A stretch of 64,000 bases of DNA from Heyndrickxia camelliae (GTDB taxonomy: Bacteria > Bacillota > Bacilli > Bacillales > Bacillaceae_C): positions 59,116 through 123,115 of the forward strand of contig NZ_PIQO01000014.1 in NCBI RefSeq assembly GCF_002844575.1, written 5' to 3'. Every line of letters starts with the position of its first letter. Position 1 is the first letter of the stretch. A program made the position numbers and the translations under genes. Under the pieces are notes generated by a model that had not been told where the DNA came from, ran no database searches, and was given only the letters and a program-made list of their open reading frames with translations. Positions 54,659 to 61,786 of the stretch are shown one piece after another.

Positions 54659-55453
54659 TTATTTCGTATCCTTCGTATAATCTGTTGTATATATCCATCG
54701 AATGGTGTCACCATTTTTGACTGTTTTAATTCCGGCACTGCGGTCAAGTTTGATGCCATTCTTTTCAGCTATCCATCCACTTAATGGTCCATGATCAAAT
54801 TCAAATAAATTGCCAATCCCTTCTACATATGCAGACGCACCGCTGCCTCTCACACTAATAGGTATACCTTTTTGTTTTAGGATGTTTCTTGTAGCAGTAA
54901 GAATAGTATCCCCTTCGTGAATGGATACTTTCGTCGGAGAAAGAATGGTCTTATTTAGATCATTACTTATAACGGATATCGTAACACTTAAGACTGGCTC
55001 AGGAGACTTTGTTGTCGTGCTTGTATTTTTTTTATTTGAATTATTATGTTGATTCGCGGTTGATTTTGATTCTGTTTTTGCATTAGATTTTGAATCCGTT
55101 TTTGCAGTAGTGTTCGCTTTGGATGTTGCATTTGTTTTCGGACTTACAGTGTTTTGTTGTTTTTCATCGGTCGATTTCAATGAGGAATTGTTAGATTTTT
55201 TACTATTATCATCAGGTTTTTTTACTGTTGTTTCTGATTTTTTGTTAGAAGTTGGCGTTTCTTTTCTTTTTGATTCTTCCGTTTTAGATTGTTGATTTGC
55301 TATATTTTCATTCTTTTTTTGGTTGGATACCACCGATTCGGAATGAGTTTCTTCCTGCTGTTTTGGACTTACAGAGTCTTTTTGGCAGCCGGAAATGATG
55401 AAAATAATAAGGAGAGATGCGAGCATCATACAAGCTGATTTAAATATTTTCAT
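54659..55453 (-). CDS. DUF4430 (transcobalamin-like beta-domain) lipoprotein
   Basis: A 264-residue lipoprotein: lipobox ISGC near residues 20-23, then about 125 residues of Ser/Thr/Lys/Asn-rich flexible linker, then one C-terminal DUF4430 domain (from about 165: VLSVTISVISNDLNKTILSP ... FDHGPLSGWIAEKNGIKLDR ... KNGDTIRWIYTTD). DUF4430 is the fold of the cobalamin-contacting C-terminal domain of intrinsic factor and transcobalamin. Placed between sortase and EcfT, it probably takes B12 from the wall protein and passes it to the transporter. That role is inference. Confidence 0.88.
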   Translation of the reverse strand: MKIFKSACMMLASLLIIFIISGCQKDSVSPKQQEETHSESVVSNQKKNENIANQQSKTEESKRKETPTSNKKSETTVKKPDDNSKKSNNSSLKSTDEKQQNTVSPKTNATSKANTTAKTDSKSNAKTESKSTANQHNNSNKKNTSTTTKSPEPVLSVTISVISNDLNKTILSPTKVSIHEGDTILTATRNILKQKGIPISVRGSGASAYVEGIGNLFEFDHGPLSGWIAEKNGIKLDRSAGIKTVKNGDTIRWIYTTDYTKDTK

Positions 55454-55455
55454 TC

Positions 55456-56043
55456 TTACGGCCTCCTAGTTGTCTTTGGATATGCATAAATGATGTAGCG
55501 TTTTGGTGCATTGCCAACATAATGAAAAGGATAACAGGTCGTCAGTACAAGTTCTTCCTTTGGTTTTGTGGAATGAATAATCGTTCGATCATCTGCATGA
55601 ACAATTTTCATATGATCAACTACATATAGATAAGAGCCACTTTTTAATTTTAGCGTAACAGTGTCACCTTTTTTTATCTCTCCAAAACGTCGGAACATAG
55701 TATCGCGATGCCCCGAAAGGACAATCTGATCCTTATTTCCTGGTAAGGCTGACGTTTTATAATGTCCAACACCTTTTTCAAGATTATCCGGCGTGGTTCC
55801 TTCCACAATTGGAAGTTCTTTTTCGAGTCTTGGAATTTCTAAAACTCCTATGATATTTTTATCTATTTTTTTGCTACTACTATATTTTCCTTGTTCCTTC
55901 ACTGAATTACCTACTTCATTTGTCATAGCTTTCGCTTGTTGAAGAGTCGACAATTGGAGTTGTCGACCCTTCCAAATATTCCATCCACTATAGACTAGAC
56001 AAATGATTCCTGCTGTCATCATCACCATCGCAAGTTTCTTCAT
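55456..56043 (-). CDS. srtD: Class D-type sortase
   Basis: A 195-residue membrane-anchored transpeptidase: one N-terminal segment (about 4-22), then a sortase domain with catalytic His in LSGHRDTMF, Cys in LTTCYPF and Arg in PKRYIIYA. The TLTTCYPF-type active site and short size fit class D. It lies 2 bases after the gene for an LPNTA surface protein, and class D sortases of Bacillus are known to use LPNTA. So it probably anchors that protein to the peptidoglycan. Confidence 0.93.
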   Translation of the reverse strand: MKKLAMVMMTAGIICLVYSGWNIWKGRQLQLSTLQQAKAMTNEVGNSVKEQGKYSSSKKIDKNIIGVLEIPRLEKELPIVEGTTPDNLEKGVGHYKTSALPGNKDQIVLSGHRDTMFRRFGEIKKGDTVTLKLKSGSYLYVVDHMKIVHADDRTIIHSTKPKEELVLTTCYPFHYVGNAPKRYIIYAYPKTTRRP

Positions 56044-56045
56044 TT

Positions 56046-57965
56046 TTACGCCGCTTTCTGTTTACGATAATAGAGGTAAATAGCTGAACCAATAATTAAT
56101 AGGATTACACCAAGTAACAATACATTATAATTATTTGTTGCTGTATTTGGCAATAGCTGACCTTCTGTTGGCTGTTTTGTTGATTTCGTTATATTTTTAT
56201 CTGAAACATCCTTTGTTAAATTCGTTGTATTTTTATCTGAAGTCTCTTTTGTCGAACTTGATGGTTTATTATCTGTCGGTGCAGTGGATACTTGATTTCC
56301 TGCAAACTGATAAATGGAGCCCTTTCCGCTTAGATATTGCTGATATGCTGTTAATCCTAATAAAGCCTGAGTTGATGCGATTAAATTGGATTCATAATCA
56401 GATGCGATATGAGCAAAACCGCCATCTTTTTGTTGAAACGACATTAAATGTTGAATAAGGTTTACGCCTGATTTTGTAAATAACTTATCTGTAGGATCTA
56501 CTCCGACAGATGATAAACCAATAATGACCTGTGCAGTTGTTTCACTTGCATCTCCGCCATTAATATCACTGCTGAAACCGCCATTTTTGTCCTGAACGGA
56601 GGAAATCCAATTCACAGCTTTGTTAATGGCAGCCTTTACATTTTCTTGGCCTTTGTATGGTGCAAGTGCTGCTAGTGCCATGGAAGTGATATCGACACTT
56701 GCATTGTCTCCGACCAGTGACCATCCACCGGATTTAAGCTGATGGTCCAGTAAATAGTTTACAAGTTTTTCTCTCGTCCATTTTGCACTGCTTGGAACTG
56801 AATAATGTTTGCTATCCAATGCAAGTAATGCATAGATCACTCCGTTTGTTCCTTGATTGGTCATTCGGTCATTGGAATATATTTTCTCAATCAAGTTATA
56901 TCCACCGATATTTTCTGCATTCCCACCAGCTGCAGAAACACCAATTGCTAGTCTTTCATATTCCGTTACATTTCGGAAAGTACCATCATTTTCTTTTAAT
57001 GTCTTCTTTATATTATCTAAATAGGTCGTTGGAACCTTTTGACCAGATTTTTTCAGTCCAATAATTTCAAACTCATCATTTCCACCGTTTTTTAATATGA
57101 AAGAAGCAGATGATTTTACCGCAGTTGCAACTTGTTGCTTTGTTACACTTGGCGGTTTAGTATCTTCTGTCGAACCTGAATTGTTCGCACCGCTACCATT
57201 ATCTGTATTTGTATCAGGAGGTGATAAATAATTATCGATTTTTAATTCGACACTATCCCCATTTTTTAGAATATTGGTTGACAGGGATGATTGCAGGGAA
57301 CTTCCATTTATAGCAGTCGTCCAATAATCACCTTCCGCCAATTTGGTATTTCCGATATTTTGAACAAATTCAAAATAACTTGAATCAACAGAAACAGATA
57401 ATGGAAGTTTTTTTTGTGAAGCGGCTTGCACTAATGCGTCATAGGCATTAGAACCGTCCACAACCTTCACATCCATTTCAGGGATAATTGGATTTCCTTT
57501 TGCATCCTTTGCAGAAACCTTAGCTGAAATGGTTTTCTCTGGATAACTAACTACCTTTAGAAGCAAGTCATCACCATTATTTACTTTATAGCTGGATACC
57601 CCTACTTGAGCCATGCTACCGTTAACGATAAAGCCCCAGTATGTACTATCCTTTGAATATTCAGGCTTGACATCACCAATTTGTGTCACATTTGCGCCAA
57701 ATTTAGGATCTGTAGTATATTCAAATTTAACATTATTCTTCGTGGTTGCTTCCTTTAACACATCAAAAGCAGTTTCTCCATCCTTTATCTCCATAACCGT
57801 ATGTGGAAGAATGGTTTTACCATTTGCATCTAATACTGTAATCATCGCTGCATTTTTTAAAGAGGCAGCAGATACTGGATTAGTAAAAAATCCCGTTAGT
57901 TGAAGCATGATAAGCAAGATTGCTGTTAATACGACAGAACTTCTTTTGAAAAACATTCCCTTCAC
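56046..57965 (-). CDS. LPNTA-anchored cobalamin-binding-type surface protein: two DUF4430 domains plus alpha/alpha-toroid
   Basis: A 639-residue secreted protein. Signal peptide to about residue 34 (…TNPVSAA). Two DUF4430 domains follow, about 38-118 and 122-205 (WGFIVNGSMAQVG and WTTAINGSSLQSS are matching segments). After a short linker, about 240-540 contain prenyltransferase/squalene-cyclase-like repeats (SGGWSLVGDNASVDITSMAL, NGGFSSDINGGDASETTAQV, KDGGFAHIASDYESNLIAST). Then a Ser/Thr/Lys linker, LPNTA, a membrane segment and a KQK tail. These are the two folds of intrinsic factor and transcobalamin, in the opposite order. The GTG at 57965, 7 bases after GAGGGGG, was chosen; an ATG three codons later lacks good spacing. 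Confidence 0.9.
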   Translation of the reverse strand: MKGMFFKRSSVVLTAILLIMLQLTGFFTNPVSAASLKNAAMITVLDANGKTILPHTVMEIKDGETAFDVLKEATTKNNVKFEYTTDPKFGANVTQIGDVKPEYSKDSTYWGFIVNGSMAQVGVSSYKVNNGDDLLLKVVSYPEKTISAKVSAKDAKGNPIIPEMDVKVVDGSNAYDALVQAASQKKLPLSVSVDSSYFEFVQNIGNTKLAEGDYWTTAINGSSLQSSLSTNILKNGDSVELKIDNYLSPPDTNTDNGSGANNSGSTEDTKPPSVTKQQVATAVKSSASFILKNGGNDEFEIIGLKKSGQKVPTTYLDNIKKTLKENDGTFRNVTEYERLAIGVSAAGGNAENIGGYNLIEKIYSNDRMTNQGTNGVIYALLALDSKHYSVPSSAKWTREKLVNYLLDHQLKSGGWSLVGDNASVDITSMALAALAPYKGQENVKAAINKAVNWISSVQDKNGGFSSDINGGDASETTAQVIIGLSSVGVDPTDKLFTKSGVNLIQHLMSFQQKDGGFAHIASDYESNLIASTQALLGLTAYQQYLSGKGSIYQFAGNQVSTAPTDNKPSSSTKETSDKNTTNLTKDVSDKNITKSTKQPTEGQLLPNTATNNYNVLLLGVILLIIGSAIYLYYRKQKAA

Positions 57966-57990
57966 TTCTTTTCCCCCTCGCTCAATTTCT

Positions 57991-58020
57991 AAAAAAAAAC
58001 ATCTCCTAAAGTGAAGATGT
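57991..58020 (-). terminator. Riboswitch-controlled terminator
   Basis: Minus-strand ACATCT, 10-base loop, AGATGT and nine T, between the B12 aptamer and the surface protein gene. Confidence 0.88.
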
Positions 58021-58062
58021 GTGCGTCGCAGGAGGCAAATATAACGATTTTCCTCAAGCTCA

Positions 58063-58253
58063 GCACCACCTATCCACGTAGGTTTTCGGTGCAAAAAAAC
58101 AGGCAGGTCTCCTGGCTCATGATCAACACTCTATAAATCCTTCCCATCAAATTTGACAGTGGTTTATTTTAAAGAGCTCCCATTTACAGTGGCGGGACCG
58201 CGTCGGCTTTTCACCGAACTTCCCTTTTAATAATCGATAATGTATCGATCAAC
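58063..58253 (-). promoter_or_regulatory. Cobalamin (B12) riboswitch
   Basis: The minus strand shows the ordered B12-box elements AAAAGGGAAGTTCGGTG, AAAAGCCGACGCGGTCCCGC, CACTGTAAATGGGAG, GGGAAGG and GAGCCAGGAGACCTGCCTG. The 3' side holds a further hairpin, GCACC...GGTGC (58063-58092), that may be part of the switching platform. With the terminator at 57991-58020 it should reduce operon expression when adenosylcobalamin is plentiful. Confidence 0.96.
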
Positions 58254-58287
58254 CTATTTTTTTCACTATTAAATTAATACCGATATT

Positions 58288-58317
58288 ATCATAGTTTAAT
58301 AAGTAAGAATATGTCAA
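58288..58317 (-). promoter_or_regulatory. Promoter of the cobalamin operon
   Basis: Minus-strand TTGACA, 18 bases, TATGAT, about 35 bases before the riboswitch. Confidence 0.7.
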
Positions 58318-58468
58318 GAGAATGCTTTTTCTACTTATATAAATAGATTTTCGTTCGGTACCTTTAAAGGATAATATTTAGATTTTAAAGTTAATTTTAT
58401 TTTAAGTCTTTCTCATTATAATCAATGACATCAATGCAAAACATTTTGTCCAATTGGAGTGAGAATAC

Positions 58469-58774
58469 ATGGCAAAAAGCAAAGGTCTCAAATGGATTGT
58501 TGGTTTATCGAGTGTGGCAGTATTTACTGGTTTTGTAGGCTTATCGCAAAAATACGATCAATCAAGTGTAGCATCTACCAACTCATCTCAAGACAATCAA
58601 CATAATGGCACCTATTTTCCTAATGATAATTCTGAATCTTGGAGTGATTCCGATAATGGGGCGCAATTTGGGAATTCATCGGATCAAGAAGGTTATTCCA
58701 AACATGATGGATTTGGCGGAGAAAGTGGGAGCGAAAACAGTGCCAGTAATGAAATTCGGGGACATGCATCCTAA
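58469..58774 (+). CDS. Small secreted Ser/Asn/Asp/Gly-rich protein
   Basis: A 101-residue protein with an N-terminal hydrophobic segment (about 8-25, WIVGLSSVAVFTGFVGLS) and a low-complexity acidic outside part (SESWSDSDNGAQFGNSSDQE). TTGGAGTGAG precedes the ATG. It leads a three-gene run with apbE and a heme-type membrane reductase, so it may be a partner in envelope redox chemistry. I see no standard flavinylation motif (SGAT-like) in it. Function unknown. Confidence 0.7.
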   Translation: MAKSKGLKWIVGLSSVAVFTGFVGLSQKYDQSSVASTNSSQDNQHNGTYFPNDNSESWSDSDNGAQFGNSSDQEGYSKHDGFGGESGSENSASNEIRGHAS

Positions 58775-58791
58775 TAAGGAGTTGTACATTT

Positions 58792-59721
58792 ATGTATTCT
58801 TTTAAAGCAATGAATACTACTATTAGTACATATTATTTAAATGATAGGACTAGTTCACAAGTGGAATCGTGGTTTCATTTTTCTGAGGATGTTTTCAGTC
58901 GCTTTTTACCACAGAGTGAGCTATCGCAATTAAACCGGTCAAATGGGAAATTGTTTATTCCCTCAACTATTCTTTTCGATATGCTGCTTTCCGCTAATCA
59001 ATTTTATAAAGAGACAGAAGGGATTTTTAACCCATTCTTATGTGAGGTTATATCCGAATTAGGATATGATCGAAGCTTTGAGAGATTAAACTCTTATTTG
59101 ATTATGGAACCGAAGACAAGGAATCCCATTCCAATAGAGCCGTTATTATTCGATATGGGCATGAAAAGTGTGCAATTAACTGACGCTTCCATTGACCTCG
59201 GCGGGATAGCAAAAGGATGGACTGCGCAGCAAATTGCTTATCAGCTTCAAGAAAGCGGCGAACGAAAAGGAGGAATTTCAGCAGGCGGAGATATTGCCGT
59301 TTGGGGAGATAGGAAAGAAGGTTGGGATATTAGTATTGCACATCCATTTTATTTAGATAAAGATTTATTTTCTTTAAATATATATGGAGATGCAGGAATT
59401 GCTACAAGCAGCACAATAAAACGAAGCTGGCAAACAACTAGCGGCAAAAGCTACCATCATATTATTGATCCTCGTTCCCTTCAAAGCAGTGAGTCAGATT
59501 TAATCCAGGTAACCATTTTGGCACCTGATTTAACAACCGCGGAGGTTTACGCAAAATGCGTCATCATCCTAGGCTGGGATAATGGACTTAGTTGGTTGAA
59601 TCAGAAACAGCCACAACTTGGAGTAATTGGAGTAAAATCGGACCTCTCTATTCATTTAGGTGGTTCAATTGAAGACTATAGTCCAAAAGGAGTGAAAAAA
59701 GTTGAATCAAATATTAGCTGA
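58792..59721 (+). CDS. apbE: FAD:protein FMN transferase (ApbE family), no signal peptide
   Basis: A 309-residue ApbE enzyme that attaches FMN covalently to Ser/Thr of target proteins. Motifs ASIDLGGIAKGWTAQQI, GISAGGDIAVWG and HHIIDPRSLQ are intact. Unlike many ApbE proteins it has no signal peptide or lipobox, so it should act in the cytosol. AAGGAG precedes the ATG. It sits between the small secreted protein and the membrane reductase, overlapping the latter by 20 bases. Confidence 0.92.
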   Translation: MYSFKAMNTTISTYYLNDRTSSQVESWFHFSEDVFSRFLPQSELSQLNRSNGKLFIPSTILFDMLLSANQFYKETEGIFNPFLCEVISELGYDRSFERLNSYLIMEPKTRNPIPIEPLLFDMGMKSVQLTDASIDLGGIAKGWTAQQIAYQLQESGERKGGISAGGDIAVWGDRKEGWDISIAHPFYLDKDLFSLNIYGDAGIATSSTIKRSWQTTSGKSYHHIIDPRSLQSSESDLIQVTILAPDLTTAEVYAKCVIILGWDNGLSWLNQKQPQLGVIGVKSDLSIHLGGSIEDYSPKGVKKVESNIS

Positions 59722-60298
59722 ATTTACTCATTTCTTTCCGGTATGGGATACTACAAGAGCTGCTGGATTAACCTCTTATTTATTATTATTTATTTCAATT
59801 GTAACAGGAATTACCCAAAGCTTTAAAAGCATTCATCCGAAAAAAAGGAAGACGTTAAATCTTATACACGAATCGACAGGTTGGTTTGGTATTTTATTTG
59901 GACTCATTCACGGACTTGTATTAATGTTTGACTATGATATTACTTTATCAATAGGTGAAATATTAATACCATTCACTGCAAAAACAGATACTTTTTCAAT
60001 TGGGCTTGGTACCCTCTCACTATATATCATGCTAATCTTAATTATTACCTCTGATTATATGAAAAAAATCGGCGTAAAATTATGGAGAACCATTCACTTT
60101 TTATCTTTTCCAGGATATTTACTCGGACTTGTACATGGAATTTGGCTAGGACCAGATACACAAAAAGGACTTATCTCGTTATTATATTACATTACGGGAA
60201 TCGTGGTAGGTGGATTAGTGCTCTGGAAAATCGTATGCCCCAGACACTCTCCAAAACAAACTATACAACCTAAGGAAGAGGGTACTATCAATTCATGA
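59702..60298 (+). CDS. Ferric reductase-like heme membrane protein
   Basis: A 198-residue membrane protein with about six segments. Two histidine pairs spaced 13 residues apart, H in LIHESTGWFGILFGLIHGLV and H in TIHFLSFPGYLLGLVHGIW, are the usual bis-heme b ligands of the ferric reductase/MsrQ-type domain. No flavin or NADPH domain is present, so it needs partners. Starts at TTG; GGAG lies 9 bases upstream inside apbE. It probably moves electrons across the membrane to a flavinylated protein, which is not encoded in view. Confidence 0.87.
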   Translation: MNQILAEFTHFFPVWDTTRAAGLTSYLLLFISIVTGITQSFKSIHPKKRKTLNLIHESTGWFGILFGLIHGLVLMFDYDITLSIGEILIPFTAKTDTFSIGLGTLSLYIMLILIITSDYMKKIGVKLWRTIHFLSFPGYLLGLVHGIWLGPDTQKGLISLLYYITGIVVGGLVLWKIVCPRHSPKQTIQPKEEGTINS

Positions 60299-60308
60299 TG
60301 ATAGTACC
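60281..60308. terminator. Terminator-like hairpin at a convergent end
   Basis: GGTACTATCA, 8-base loop, TGATAGTACC; spans the overlapping stops of the reductase (+) and Nudix (-) genes. Confidence 0.75.
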
Positions 60309-60925
60309 TTATTTATTTTAATAAGTTCATCAAAGATTACCTTATAATAATTGTCAGGATGCGGTACAAAATCTTTTCGCTCAACAACTGTTTGCAGGCT
60401 AACCAGTTTAGAATTTTTATATTCATAACCAAAAATGTTAATGGAATTAATTGAACCATTAAATAAACTTTTCAGCTGATGAAAAGGAACACGATAAATA
60501 CCAGCCAATTCAACAGGATCTGGGATAATTGTTTCCAAAGGCTTTTTAAAATGATAAAAATACGTATAACAGAATTCATTATCGATAAGGCTATCGCTGA
60601 CATAGCTTGCCGGGATCACTCCTACTGATTCCATTTCATCCAATTGTACTTGTATTCCCAATTCCTCTTCCACTTCTCTAATCCCGTCCTCCGGGTGTTC
60701 CCCTGCTGTCAAATGACCAGCAGCGGTTATATCAAGTAAATTAGGATGGGTATCCTTGTCTTGCTGTCTCTTTTGAAAAAGGATATAGAGCATTCCATTT
60801 TCCATTTGATATAACCAGCAATGAAATGCCTTATGCCAATATCCTTTTTGGTGAACTACCTTTCTTTCTTCCACACCAATATGATTCATTTCTGCATTAA
60901 ATATATCGAAGAATTCCTTTGTCAT
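60293..60925 (-). CDS. Nudix hydrolase
   Basis: A 210-residue Nudix protein. The box GHLTAGEHPEDGIREVEEEL (residues about 90-109) followed by GI is one residue shorter than the canonical Gx5Ex7REUxEExGU between E and R. This shortened form occurs in IPP isomerase-like and YfcD-like Nudix proteins as I recall. Substrate unknown. Its stop overlaps the convergent reductase gene by 6 bases. GGAG precedes the ATG. Confidence 0.88.
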   Translation of the reverse strand: MTKEFFDIFNAEMNHIGVEERKVVHQKGYWHKAFHCWLYQMENGMLYILFQKRQQDKDTHPNLLDITAAGHLTAGEHPEDGIREVEEELGIQVQLDEMESVGVIPASYVSDSLIDNEFCYTYFYHFKKPLETIIPDPVELAGIYRVPFHQLKSLFNGSINSINIFGYEYKNSKLVSLQTVVERKDFVPHPDNYYKVIFDELIKINKVLSS

Positions 60926-60956
60926 TTAACATTCTCCTTTCTAGTTGCAGCAAGCA

Positions 60957-61340
60957 TTACTTCTTTGCTGTTCCTACCCCCAAAATATACCCATCTGGAT
61001 CTTGAACTGCAAATTCCTTCCACATTCCCCAATCGAATTGGGTAACCAAAGGTTCCTGCACTATTTTAGCGCCTTTTTGTTTCCACTCATTATGTAATTG
61101 GTCTAAAGCAGCAAAATCATCAGCATACGCATAAGCATCCCATATAATATCATTTTTACTGCTATTAGGTGTTATCGCCTGTTTTTCCTTTGCTTGTAAA
61201 AGCTTAAACCCCAGTTTCAAGAAATCATTTCGAATTGCCCACCAATCGGTCACTTCACATCCTAATACATCTCGATAAAAAGCCCTTGATTTTTCCAAGT
61301 CAGAAACGATTAAAACGGTTAAAGATTGTATTCTATCCAT
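60957..61340 (-). CDS. VOC-family (glyoxalase-like) protein
   Basis: A 127-residue vicinal-oxygen-chelate protein: VSDLEKSRAFYRDVLGCEVT at the start and FAVQDPDGYILGVG at the end, the two halves of the metal-binding fold. Such proteins are often glyoxalases, dioxygenases or antibiotic-binding proteins; the substrate cannot be told. GAGG precedes the ATG. It lies 31 bases upstream of the Nudix gene, same strand. Confidence 0.88.
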   Translation of the reverse strand: MDRIQSLTVLIVSDLEKSRAFYRDVLGCEVTDWWAIRNDFLKLGFKLLQAKEKQAITPNSSKNDIIWDAYAYADDFAALDQLHNEWKQKGAKIVQEPLVTQFDWGMWKEFAVQDPDGYILGVGTAKK

Positions 61341-61693
61341 CTTAAACCTCCTAGTTTATTAGAACTACTCTATTATAGGTGCTAGTTGAAGATTTTAGCT
61401 CTATTGTGGCAAATTGCATATTTCCCTGCTGAAATAATAGCATTTCCATCTTTCAATTTCTCGTTATTCCATATAAATACTTGTTAATTTTAAACAAAAA
61501 TTTATCTGTAAGTTGGATAAAATCTCCATTTATTTCATATTTGTTTTGAATTCTCCCCGTCCATCTGATGTTCCGTTTTCATTCATTGCAAATACCCCTT
61601 TTCAATTTTAGTATATATACCGATTCTATCTTATAGACTGTACGGTGTATGATAAATTTTTTTTAATATAGAATCATTTAGCACTTAAAAAAT
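61341..61693. other. Gene-free stretch
   Basis: About 350 AT-rich bases. It must hold the promoter of the VOC-Nudix pair near 61370-61450. No open frame or structured element is evident. Confidence 0.5.
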
Positions 61694-61738
61694 AAAGCAC
61701 GTGAAAAAAGAATTATTATTTTTCACGTGCTTTAACTT
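61694..61738. terminator. Terminator of the glucosaminidase gene
   Basis: AAAGCACGTGAAAAA...TTTTTCACGTGCTTT, a long stem with T-rich flanks on both sides. Confidence 0.9.
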
Positions 61739-61786
61739 TATATAATCCTATAAATTTACTAGCATGCATCACATGCTCACCCGGTT

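Noticed and set aside
58605..58805. 66-residue frame overlapping the small secreted protein gene
   Set aside because: It is an alternative frame of the low-complexity gene, with no ribosome binding site.
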